DNA of 64,000 nt from Winogradskyella psychrotolerans (GTDB taxonomy: Bacteria; Bacteroidota; Bacteroidia; Flavobacteriales; Flavobacteriaceae): assembly GCF_018860565.1 (NCBI RefSeq), contig NZ_JAHKPS010000009.1:256763-320762 (forward strand), read 5' to 3'. The translations under genes were made by a program, and so were the position numbers. The notes beneath the pieces are model-generated. The model saw only the letters and a list, made by a program, of their open reading frames with translations, was not told the DNA's origin and did no database searches. Shown in pieces: positions 1-10,400 of this stretch; position 1 is the first letter of the stretch, and the number at the start of each line of letters is the position of its first letter.

Positions 1-54
1 TTTGAAAGGCTTTTTTATTATATCGTGCTAATTTTTTTAGCTTCTTTTCAATTT

Positions 55-585
55 TTAAAGTTTCATTCCAAAACCAAATTGTATGACATGGTTTTTAGCT
101 TCTAGCTTTTTTAGATCTTGATCTATCACATTTGTAACACCATAAGATAAACGAGCATCTACAAAAAATTCATCTGTAACCATATACTCTAATCCCGCAA
201 CTCCAGAAAAAGTAGCTGTTGAAAATAAGTCATTAGCTTTCCATGTCTTTAGACCTATTTTTGGTCCTACACCTAAAATGAAACGATCAGATAAAGAAAA
301 TCGCAATAAAATAGGTAAGTGAATATAATCTGCTCTAATCTCCTCTTCTTTTCCACCTTCTGCAGACCATTGCAATTCTAACAATAATGATGTTTTCTCT
401 GTAAAACCAAAATCTACAAATCCACCAAAAGCAAATCCATTTCGGTGTTTGTTTTCAAATTCAGCATCTGGTTCAAAATCAAGATTTGATACATTAAGCG
501 CTCCTCGTACACCGTACATAATATCTTGAGACATACCAACAGTTGCAAAAGAAACAAATAACAAGGAAAATAAATATTTTTTCAT
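55..585 (-). CDS. Outer membrane beta-barrel protein (porin-like family)
   Basis: The 176-residue product starts with a clear signal peptide (hydrophobic stretch ending GMSQ at about residues 1-20). The rest consists of alternating beta strands with glycines and aromatics, such as GFAFGGFVDFGF, and a final strand HVIQFGFGMKL. This is typical of the small 8-stranded OmpX/OmpW-like barrels common in Bacteroidetes. It probably sits in the outer membrane; the ligand or role cannot be told. It is a single gene, separated by about 110 bases from the polyphosphate cassette upstream on the same strand. The barrel class is well supported, the function is not. Confidence 0.8.
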   Translation of the reverse strand: MKKYLFSLLFVSFATVGMSQDIMYGVRGALNVSNLDFEPDAEFENKHRNGFAFGGFVDFGFTEKTSLLLELQWSAEGGKEEEIRADYIHLPILLRFSLSDRFILGVGPKIGLKTWKANDLFSTATFSGVAGLEYMVTDEFFVDARLSYGVTNVIDQDLKKLEAKNHVIQFGFGMKL

Positions 586-693
586 AATTTTAAATTTGAG
601 ATAACGAAGATATATTAAATTCTAAAATACCTAATGAATTAATAGATTTTAATAAAGAAAAATCGGACAAATGGGAATTTCAATACCCAAATA

Positions 694-1599
694 TTACAAG
701 ACAACACTAGAAACTGTTTCATAATACATACTTTTTATAATACCATCCGAAAGTCCTATTTTGGGTACATAAATGTCCTTTGCACCACTCCATTTCATTG
801 CAGACAAATAAATTCGAGTAGCAGGTATAATAACATCTGCCCTATCTTGGTTTAAGTTTAATTTTATAATACGCTCTTCGTAAGAATAATTTTGAAGCAT
901 TTTATAATAGCTCGTAAGATAAAAATAGGTTAAAGGTTTACCGACATCTTTGCCTGATATTTTAAAAATTTTATTAATGTTACCACCAGAGCCAATAAGT
1001 TCAATTTTATCATATTGTTGGGTATTACTTTTAATCCAACGCTCTAGATCTTGCCATGTTTCATTTTTTACAATATCGTTTAACAATCTTACGGTTCCTA
1101 TTCTAAAAGATTTAGATTGCTTTTTTTCACCATTATGAATAATTGAAAACTCCGTACTTCCACCACCAACATCTACATAGAGATAGGTCTTATTTGGATT
1201 TATAAATGAATTTAAATCTGTTGCAGCAATAATTGCAGCTTCTTCTTCACCATCAATAATTTCTATATTAATACCACAAATTTCAAATATTTTTGCTGAT
1301 AACTCAGGACTATTCTTAGCTTCTCTCATTGCAGATGTAGCACATGCTTTATAACGTGTAACACCATGAGCTTTTATAATGAGACTAAAAGCTTTCATAG
1401 TGTCTATCATTCGTTCTTGGTTATATTCTGATATTTCTCCTTTTAAAAAAACATCTGCTCCTAATCTAATTGGTACACGCACCAATGAATTTTTTTTAAA
1501 CACTACGGGTTCGTCATCTAATTCTATAATGTTTGATATTAATAACCTTACAGCATTGGATCCGATATCTATGGCTGCATATTTCTGTATCTTCAGCAT
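694..1599 (-). CDS. Exopolyphosphatase / Ppx-GppA family phosphatase
   Basis: The 301-residue product has the actin-like ATPase fold signature of the Ppx/GppA family: AAIDIGSNAVRLLI at the N-terminus, EEEAAIIAATDL near residue 120, and DVGGGSTEFSI near residue 145. It would remove terminal phosphates from polyphosphate or hydrolyse pppGpp. It is much shorter than E. coli Ppx (about 510 residues) because it lacks the C-terminal HD-like domains, which is usual for Bacteroidetes versions. It lies 9 bases after ppk1 on the same strand, so synthesis and degradation of polyphosphate are probably co-transcribed. Whether polyphosphate or pppGpp is preferred cannot be decided from sequence. Confidence 0.9.
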   Translation of the reverse strand: MLKIQKYAAIDIGSNAVRLLISNIIELDDEPVVFKKNSLVRVPIRLGADVFLKGEISEYNQERMIDTMKAFSLIIKAHGVTRYKACATSAMREAKNSPELSAKIFEICGINIEIIDGEEEAAIIAATDLNSFINPNKTYLYVDVGGGSTEFSIIHNGEKKQSKSFRIGTVRLLNDIVKNETWQDLERWIKSNTQQYDKIELIGSGGNINKIFKISGKDVGKPLTYFYLTSYYKMLQNYSYEERIIKLNLNQDRADVIIPATRIYLSAMKWSGAKDIYVPKIGLSDGIIKSMYYETVSSVVL

Positions 1600-1608
1600 A
1601 ATTATAAT

Positions 1609-3663
1609 TTATCCTTCTAATTTATTTAAGTAATACTTATACGTATCAAATTGAGCTCTTACTTTAGGTTTGTTATTTCTGCGATAAGTATTGTCTTGAT
1701 TTTCGTTAATTATACGTGCTTTTACATTATCATTCCAACATATATTATACAAATACTGTAACTCTTGTTTAATATCTGCATCGTAAATAGGACAACTTAC
1801 CTCTACTCTATTGTCTATATTTCTAGTCATCCAATCTGCTGAAGAAATATAAACCTTTGGATCATTTTCGTTAGAAAATATGTATAACCTTGTATGTTCC
1901 AAAAATTTATCAATAATACTAATAACTTCAATATTCTCACTCATGCCCTTTACTCCTGGTACCAAACAGCAAAGCCCTCTAACAATCATTTGTATTTTTA
2001 CACCTGCTCTACTCGCTTCATATAATTTATCTATCATTTTATAGCTACTTATGCTATTTATTTTCAACTTTATATAAGCTGGTTTTCCTCTTTTAGCACT
2101 TTCTATTTCCTTATCTATTAAAGCAAATATTTTTGTTTTAGTATAATGTGGCGATGTAATAATGTGCTTATATCTATTAACTTTATAATTAACTTCAAAA
2201 AAGTCAAATACTTTATTAATGTCTTTTAGAATTTTAGAATTAGAGGTCATCAATGTAAAATCAGTATAGATTTTTGCTGTAGACTCGTTAAAGTTACCTG
2301 TACTAATAAAACCATATCTTACTAGCTTTTTATTTTCTTCACGTTCTATAACACACATTTTACAATGCACTTTTAAACCCGTCACCCCAAAGAGCATCTT
2401 AATCCCTTCATCTTGCATTTGCTCTGCATAATTAATATTTGCTGCTTCATCAAAACGTGCTCTAAGCTCTATTGATACGGTTACTTTTTTTCCGTTTTTT
2501 GCTGCATTAATTAAAGAACTAGCAACATGCGAAATCTGGGCTAATCTATAAATAGTAATTTTTATGGTTTTAACATTAGGGTCTAATGCGGCTTCTCTTA
2601 AAAATTTTACGATATAAGAAAAGGTGTGATAAGGAGTATATACTAAATAGTCTTTTTTAGCAATAGTCTTAAAAATACTTTCTTCTAAACTTAGCCCTTT
2701 TACAGGAAGTGGTTCTATTTTTTGGTATAGTAAATCTGTCCTACCTAAGCTTGGAAAATTCATATAATCCCTACGATTATGATAACGACCACCAGGAATA
2801 ATGCTTTCTTTTTTATGAATAGCCATTCTATCCAAAAGAAAATTTAAAGTACTCTCTTCTATATTTTTATCATAAACAAACCTCACAGGATCTCCGCTCT
2901 GTCTATCCTTAACACTTTCAGAAAGTTTATCTATAAAACTTTTACTTAAATCACTATCAAAATCTAATTCGCCATCTCTTGTGATTTTAATCATGTGTGC
3001 ACTAATACTATCATAATGAAAGATGTTAAAAATATCGTCTAAACAATACCTTAATATATCATCTACCATTATAATATAGTTGTTATCACCTTTACTTGGT
3101 AAAACAACAAAACGATTCATAGTCGATGAAATCTCAATCAAAGCGACCTGATCTTTAGCTTTTGAGCTTGACATTTTTACCGTTAAATAAGCAGAAATAT
3201 CCATAAGTTCTGGCAATGCTACATCTTCATTAAGCATAATAACGACGAGAGCAGGACTAATTTCTTGATAAAAATAGTTCTTGATAAACTCATGATGGTC
3301 TTTATCTATTTCTGTTTCATTAATTATATAAATATTCTCTTTTTCAAGTTCTTTATCAATTTCATCAAGAATTTCTAAACTATAACTTTGTTGCTCTATA
3401 ACAACTTGAGTTATTTCTTCTAAAAGATCTCCAGCTTTTATACCACCTAATTCACTTTTACCTCCTTTTCCTGCGTCATAGATTCGCTTAACAGTTGCAT
3501 ATCTTACTTTAAAGAATTCGTCTAAATTATTTGAAAAAATTCCTAAAAACCTTAGACGTTCTATAAGCGGGACTTCTTTATCTGCAGCTTCTTGAAGCAC
3601 ACGTTCATTAAACTTTAACCAACTTAATTCCCTATTTATATATATGTTTTTATCTTTTGTCAT
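1609..3663 (-). CDS. ppk1: Polyphosphate kinase 1
   Basis: This 684-residue protein polymerises the gamma phosphate of ATP into inorganic polyphosphate. PPK1 hallmarks are in order: N-terminal INRELSWLKFNERVL, the middle domain, then the two phospholipase D-like catalytic domains. The autophosphorylated histidine lies in GLKVHCKMCVIE, followed by STGNFNESTAKIYTDF, and a second conserved histidine lies in FLEHTRLYIFSN. I place the start at the ATG at 3663 (MTKDKNIYINRELSW), because the upstream extension overlaps the preceding gene and is not family-like. The start overlaps the stop of the upstream phosphatase by one base (TAATG), which suggests translational coupling. Confidence 0.97.
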   Translation of the reverse strand: MTKDKNIYINRELSWLKFNERVLQEAADKEVPLIERLRFLGIFSNNLDEFFKVRYATVKRIYDAGKGGKSELGGIKAGDLLEEITQVVIEQQSYSLEILDEIDKELEKENIYIINETEIDKDHHEFIKNYFYQEISPALVVIMLNEDVALPELMDISAYLTVKMSSSKAKDQVALIEISSTMNRFVVLPSKGDNNYIIMVDDILRYCLDDIFNIFHYDSISAHMIKITRDGELDFDSDLSKSFIDKLSESVKDRQSGDPVRFVYDKNIEESTLNFLLDRMAIHKKESIIPGGRYHNRRDYMNFPSLGRTDLLYQKIEPLPVKGLSLEESIFKTIAKKDYLVYTPYHTFSYIVKFLREAALDPNVKTIKITIYRLAQISHVASSLINAAKNGKKVTVSIELRARFDEAANINYAEQMQDEGIKMLFGVTGLKVHCKMCVIEREENKKLVRYGFISTGNFNESTAKIYTDFTLMTSNSKILKDINKVFDFFEVNYKVNRYKHIITSPHYTKTKIFALIDKEIESAKRGKPAYIKLKINSISSYKMIDKLYEASRAGVKIQMIVRGLCCLVPGVKGMSENIEVISIIDKFLEHTRLYIFSNENDPKVYISSADWMTRNIDNRVEVSCPIYDADIKQELQYLYNICWNDNVKARIINENQDNTYRRNNKPKVRAQFDTYKYYLNKLEG

Positions 3664-4148
3664 TATTTTAATTCCTTTGGAATAATTATAAATTCTGTAA
3701 TTCCTTTTTTTAAATCGTTCCAATCGTTGATATCAAATTTAAGTTTTACCAAACCGCTTGTTGGAAGATTATCTATAAAAGTATCCCCAAATATATTAGA
3801 AATTGATGTGAAAGCATGGTTGTGTCCAAAAATCATAACTTCATTATATTCATTTGATAAATTTTTAATAAAATCTATAACATTTCTCCCGTCAAAATCA
3901 TATAACTCTTCCACTACAACTACCTGTTCTTTAGCAATATTAAGTGTATTCATAAAAATCTCACAGGTACTAAGTGCCCGACGTGCTGGACTTGAAAAAA
4001 TAATTTCTGGAACACTGTTGCTATTAAAAAAGTGATTTGCAACAAGTTTAATATCATTAATACCCCTTGTTTTTAATGGCCTTTCTCGGTCTATAACATC
4101 TTGTTCCCAGGATGATTTGCCATGTCTTATCAGTGTAATTTCTTTCAT
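3663..4148 (-). CDS. SixA-type histidine phosphatase
   Basis: The 161-residue protein belongs to the phosphoglycerate-mutase-like histidine phosphatase superfamily. The catalytic RHGKSSW motif is at residues 7-13, the FSSPARRALSTCEIF region follows, and the second histidine is in FGHNHAFTS. The SixA branch removes phosphate from phosphohistidine. The start is placed at MKEITLIRHGK (4148), since the RHG motif normally lies within 10 residues of the N-terminus. It is the first gene of the minus-strand cassette with ppk1 and ppx. PPK1 itself works through a phosphohistidine, so the linkage is suggestive, but the substrate is unknown. Confidence 0.88.
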   Translation of the reverse strand: MKEITLIRHGKSSWEQDVIDRERPLKTRGINDIKLVANHFFNSNSVPEIIFSSPARRALSTCEIFMNTLNIAKEQVVVVEELYDFDGRNVIDFIKNLSNEYNEVMIFGHNHAFTSISNIFGDTFIDNLPTSGLVKLKFDINDWNDLKKGITEFIIIPKELK

Positions 4149-4481
4149 ATAATATCGATTAAATGCATTTTTTTTCGACAAAAGGTTGCTTATTTCCTTT
4201 TTAACGATTAAATTGCCGCCTTAACTCTAATGTTTGTTTATGATTATAGTTATAAGTTCTTTTGTTAGGTAAATTTAATGTAAATGCCCCCAAATCAAAA
4301 AATATATTAATCCATTATATATTTCATTTACGTTAAAATACTTCCCTCTTTTTATTTAACAAAGAACAAATAATTGTGTTGTTTTCAACCAAGTAGTTTT
4401 CGCTATAGTTTTTTAAACTATGGTATTAGGTCTATTTAGTTTTAACAGCATCATTTGCATGATAAGTTATATCGATAAAAT
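4149..4481. other. Intergenic region between divergent sixA and giant adhesin gene
   Basis: This 333-base stretch is very AT-rich and lies between divergently read genes, so it must hold promoters for both. I see no open reading frame worth calling, no tRNA and no strong hairpin. The only promoter-like element I can place is the one at 4374-4401 on the plus strand. Confidence 0.6.
4374..4401 (+). promoter_or_regulatory. Candidate promoter of the adhesin locus
   Basis: TTG at 4374-4376 is followed after 17 bases by TAGTTTTC at 4394-4401, which matches seven of eight positions counted against the Bacteroidetes -7 element TAnnTTTG. Transcription would start near 4408, leaving a leader of about 70 bases before the ATG at 4482. 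The last base of the -7 box deviates, so this is tentative. Confidence 0.35.
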
Positions 4482-7400
4482 ATGAAAAATAACTTTACTT
4501 TATCTTTTTTCAGGTTATTAACAATTAGTGTTGTTTCATTATTATTTATAAATAATGGATTTGCACAAGAACAATTTGAAAAAGAATCTGATTATTGGCC
4601 TAAAACAGCCAAATTATCCGAGGTAGAATTGAAAAATTATATGGAGGTACTAAAAAAACGTGCCAAAATATATAATGATAATAAATCATTTTCAAGTTAT
4701 AATCAAAGATCCTCTGAAATTAATCCTGTAGGTACTTGTAATGTAATTACTTGCGGTTCTTTTAATGCGCTTGATATAACACCGAATAACAATGGCTTGC
4801 CACCAGAATTTCAAATAGCTGTAGATGGAAGTACCTATTCTGCTGATGTTATTTACGATTGCTGGAATGATCAAGGTACAGTAGATTATTCAGAAGGACA
4901 ATACATTTCATATTCAAATGTAAATGCTAACATTGATACACCTGCAATTATATCTCCTTCTCCAGATGGAGGCGGGTTTTCTATTTTTTCATACAAATTT
5001 GAAGGTATTGAGCAAAATTTAGAAGTACTCCCAAATGCAACTTACCGTGTCTGTTTTGAAATTGCTGTTATTCCTCGTTATAGTAATAGTAATGGTAGTT
5101 TTGTTGAGTTTATTCCAAATCTAAATTTTGGTATTAATTCTGGTGGAATACAAATAAACGATCCATTAACTTATACTCATGACGATTTAACTATACACCC
5201 TTTATCAGATTTCCCAGTTAGCTTATCAACAGCAACAACTGGACCTTTTCAAAACCCAGGTGGTTGGACAGAAATTGACCCTTTTTGGGAAACAGTTTGT
5301 ATCACTTTTCAGTCTGATAGTTCTGGTATGGTAAATGTCTTTTATCAAACTCAAGACCCAGGAAGATCTGTAGTATTAGTTGATGGATTAAGATTAAGCC
5401 TTGAAGGCTATGCTGTACCTCCTACTATTGCTGAAGAAAATATAAATATAGATAATACCGCTATTGATGTTTTTTGTGATTCATTTTCGGTTGACTTAAA
5501 TTCTTATATAACGTCTGCAGGTCCTGGTGGTTCTGAATTAACTTGGAGCACAAGTCCTGATCCTTTAGATACATCAGAACATTTAAGCAACACTGTTGTT
5601 AATACTCCTGGTACCTATTACGTCTTTTATTACAATCCCGATGACTTGTGTGCATCACCTGCAGGTTCCATAGATTTAATGATTTCTGATTTAGCAGCTT
5701 CTATTGATTCAAAATCAGATGCAGACTGTATTGACGATTCAAATGGTTCAGTAAGCGTTTTAGCCACAAATGGAAATCCTCCGTATAGTTATACTATAAA
5801 TGGTGGTTCTTCACAATCTTCAAATACTTTTAGTGGTTTAAGCATTGGTAATCATTCGGTTGAAGTAACAGATTCTAATAATTGTGCTGTTAGTGTCAAT
5901 TTCGATATCATGGCTAATGATACTGAAGCGCCTACAGCTTCAAATCTAGATCCTATAAGTGTTGAATGTATAGATGAAGTGCCCGAATACAATATAGAAG
6001 ATGTTGATGATGAAATAGATAATATTACTGCGCATCCGATTGTTACTTTTATTTCGGATGTTTCAAATAATTCATCTTGTCCTGAAACAATTACAAGAAC
6101 ATATAGTGTTACAGATGAATGTGGAAATTCAATTAATGTTACTCAATTAATTACTGTTATTGACACAATACCTCCTACAATAGATACACCTGCTTCTGAT
6201 ATCATTATTGAATGTGGTGTAACACCTAGTGGAACATTACAATCTTGGTTAGATAATAATGGTGATGCTGTTGCCTCAGATACTTGTGGAAATGTAACAT
6301 GGTCAAATAATTATAACGATGGAGTATCAGATTGTTCTGCATCTACAACAGTTATATTTACAGCTACTGATGATTGTGGAAATACAGCAACAACAAGAGC
6401 TACATACACTATTCAAGATACAACACCTCCGGTAATAACAAATCCTGCATCTGATCAATCAGTTGAATGTAATATAGATAATAATGCACCTCAAAGTATT
6501 CAAGCTTGGCTAAATACTAATGGTGGTGCTACTGCTACTGACGATTGTTCTGCTATTATTTGGACTAACAATTTTACCGCTCTTTCTGGTGGTTGTGGTC
6601 AAACAGGCTCTGCTACAGTAACTTTTACAGCGACAGATGGTTGTGGTAATTCAACATCTACAACCGCTACTTTTAGTAATACTGACACCTCTAATCCTAT
6701 TGCTCCTAATGCACCTGATGATTTAACCTTGCAATGTATTGATGAAGTCCCTAGTCCTGGGCAATTAACAGCTACTGATAATTGCATGAATACTATAACT
6801 GTTACAGGAGTTGATAATATTGATAATTCTAATCCTTGTCATACAACTATTGTAAGAACCTGGACATTTGTTGATGATTGTGGAAATTCGTCTTCTGTGT
6901 CCCAAAATATCACAGTAGCAGATACTACAGCTCCAACATTTACGGTGCCTGCAAATTTAAATATTGAATGTGATGTTGATCCTAACAACCTTAGCATAAC
7001 TGGTGATGTTACAGACGAAAAAGACAACTGTTCTTCTGGACTAAATGCAACATATACAGATAATATAACTAATGGTAGTTGTGCCAACACAAAAACTATT
7101 AGACGTACTTGGTCTCTAACTGATGATTGTAATAATACAACAACACATGTACAAACCATTAACGTTGTTGATACAACAGCTCCTACTTTAATTATTCCTA
7201 GTAATGTTACTGTAGAGTGTACAGCCCCTACAGACCCTTCTGCTACTGGTACAGCTACAGGAAGTGACTCTTGTAGTAATGTAACAATCTCCTATAATGA
7301 TACGTCGTATGCTAATTGTGGTAATACAGAAAAAATAAAAAGAACTTGGACTGCGACTGATGACTGTGGTAACACTAGATCGCGAAATCAATTCATAACT

Positions 7401-10400
7401 GTAAAGGACACAACACCTCCTACAATAGATACGCCTGCTTCTGATATCATTATTGAATGTGGTGTAACTCCTGATGGAACATTACAAGCTTGGTTAGATA
7501 ATAATGGTGGTGCTGTTGCCTCGGATACTTGTGGAAATGTAAAATGGTCTAATAACTATGATGATGGAGTTTCAGATTGTTCTGCATCTACAACAGTTAC
7601 TTTTACAGCGACTGACGCTTGTGGTAATACAGCTACAACAAGCGCAACATACACCATTCAAGATACAACACCTCCAGTAATAACAAATCCTGCATCTGAT
7701 CAATCTGTTGAATGTAATATTGATAATAATGCAACTCAAAGTATTCAAGCTTGGCTAAACTCTAATGGTGGTGCTACTGCTACTGACGATTGTTCTGCAA
7801 TTGTTTGGTCTAACAATTTCACCACCCTTTCTGGTGGTTGCGGCGAAACAGGCTCTGCTACAGTAACTTTTACAGCTACAGATGGTTGTGGTAACTCAAC
7901 ATCTACAACCGCTACATATAGTAATACGGATACCTCTAATCCTGTCGTTCCTAATGCGCCAGCCGATTTAACCTTGCAATGTATTGATGAAGTTCCTAGT
8001 CCTGGTAGATTAACGGCTAGTGATAACTGTATGACTACTATAACTGTTACAGGAGTTGATAATATTGATAATTCTAATCCTTGTCATATAACTATTGTAA
8101 GAACATGGACATTTGTTGATGATTGCGGAAATTCGTCTTCTGTGTCACAAAATATCACTGTAGCAGATACTACAGCACCTACATTTACGGTGCCTGCCGA
8201 TTTAAATATCGAATGTGGTGTTGACCCTAACAACCTTAGCATCACTGGAGATGTTACAGACGAAAAGGACAACTGCTCTTCTGGGCTAAATGCAACATAT
8301 ACAGATAGTGTAACTAATGGTAACTGTACCAACACAGAAAAAATTACACGTACTTGGTCTCTAACCGATGATTGTAATAATACAACAACACATGTACAAA
8401 CCATTAACGTTGTTGATACAACAGCTCCTACTTTAATTATCCCTAGCGATGTTACTTTAGAATGTACAGATCCTACAGACCCTTCTGCTACTGGTACAGC
8501 TACAGGAAGTGACTCTTGTGGTAATGTAACAATCTCTTATAATGATACGTCGTATGCTAATTGTGGTAATACAGAAAAAATAAAAAGAACTTGGACTGCG
8601 ACTGATGACTGTGGTAACACTAAATCACTAAATCAAATCATAACTGTAGAAGATACAACACCTCCTACAATAGATACACCAGCTTCTGATATAATGATTG
8701 AATGTGGTGTAACGCCTAGTGGAACTTTGCAAGCTTGGTTAGATAATAATGGTGGTGCTGTTGCTTCGGATACTTGTGGAAATGTAAAATGGTCTAATAA
8801 TTATAATGATGGGGTTTCAGATTGTACTGCATCTACAACAGTTATATTTACAGCAACTGACGCTTGTGGTAACACAGCAACAACAAGTGCAACATATACC
8901 ATTCAAGATACAACACCTCCAGTAATAACAATTCCTGCATCTAATCAAACAGTTGAATGTAGTATTGATAGTAATGCAGCTCAAAGTATTCAAGCTTGGC
9001 TAAACTCTAATGGTGGGGCTACCGCTACTGACGATTGTTCTGCAATTGTTTGGACTAACAATTTTACCACTCTTTCTGGTGGTTGTGGTGAAACAGGCTC
9101 TGCTACAGTAACTTTTACAGCTACAGATGGTTGTGGTAACTCAACATCTACAACCGCTACATTTAGCAATAGTGACACCACTAACCCTGTCGTTCCTATT
9201 GCTCCAGACGATGTAAAGTTGCAATGTATTGATGAAGTTCCTAGTCCTGGGCAATTAACAGCTACTGATAATTGTATGAACAATATTACTGCTACTGGAG
9301 TTGATACTATAAATGACTCTAATCCATGTCGTATAGTTATTGAAAGAACATGGACATTTGTTGATGATTGCGGAAATTCGTCTTCTGTGTCACAAAATAT
9401 CACAGTAGCTGATACTACTGCACCTACATTTACAGCACCTGCTGATTTAGACATCGAATGTGGTGTAGACATTAATAATCTGGCGATTACCGGTGATGTT
9501 ACCAACGAAAAAGACAACTGTTCTTCTGGGCTAAATGCAACTTATACAGATAGCGTAGCTAATAATAACTGTGGAAATACAAAAACAATTAGACGTACTT
9601 GGTCTCTGACTGATGATTGTAATAATACAACAACACACGTACAGACCATTAACCTTATCGATACAACAGCTCCTAGTCTAACTATCCCTAGTGATATTAC
9701 TATAGAATGTTCTAGTTCTATTGATCCTACTGCTACTGGTACAGCTACAGGAATTGACTCTTGTGGTAACGTAACAATTTCTTATAATGATACCTCGGTT
9801 GCTGATTGTGGCAATACAGAAAAAATTACAAGAACCTGGATTGCTACTGATGAGTGTGGCAACAGTACGTCATTAAATCAAATCATAACTATAGAAGACA
9901 CAACACCTCCTACAATAGATATACCTGCTTCTCAAATAATGATTGAATGCGGTATAACTCCAGAAGGAACATTACAAGATTGGTTAGATAATAATGGTGG
10001 TGCTGTTGCCTCGGATACCTGTGGTAATGTAACATGGTCTAACGATTTCGTTATGAATACTGACGTAGATTGTGATAACAGAGGAATAACTGTAACCTTT
10101 ACAGCTACTGACGATTGTGGTAATGCATCAAAAACAAGAGCAACATATATCATTCAAGATACAACACCTCCTGTAATAACAAATCCTGCATCTGATCAAT
10201 CTATTGAATGTAATATTGACGGTGGAGTAACTGAAGATATTATAACTTGGCTTGCTACAAACGGTGGTGCCTCTGCTACTGATCTTTGTTCTACAATTAC
10301 TTGGTCGCATAATTTCACATCTCTATCTGATGGTTGTGGTGAAACAGGATCTGCCACAGTGACTTTTACAGCTACAGATGATTGTGGTAACTCAACATCT

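Noticed and set aside
3664-3723. Extended N-terminus for ppk1 starting at 3723
   Set aside because: The extra 20 residues overlap the phosphatase gene and lack similarity to PPK1; the ATG at 3663 overlaps the upstream stop by one base as in coupled genes.
8990-9517. Open frame of 175 codons on the minus strand inside the adhesin gene
   Set aside because: It is the antisense of HYR repeats, recurs in fragments at the other superunits (for example 6839-7159 and 8084-8404), has no start context and a biased Val/Ser composition. It is a shadow of the repeat gene.
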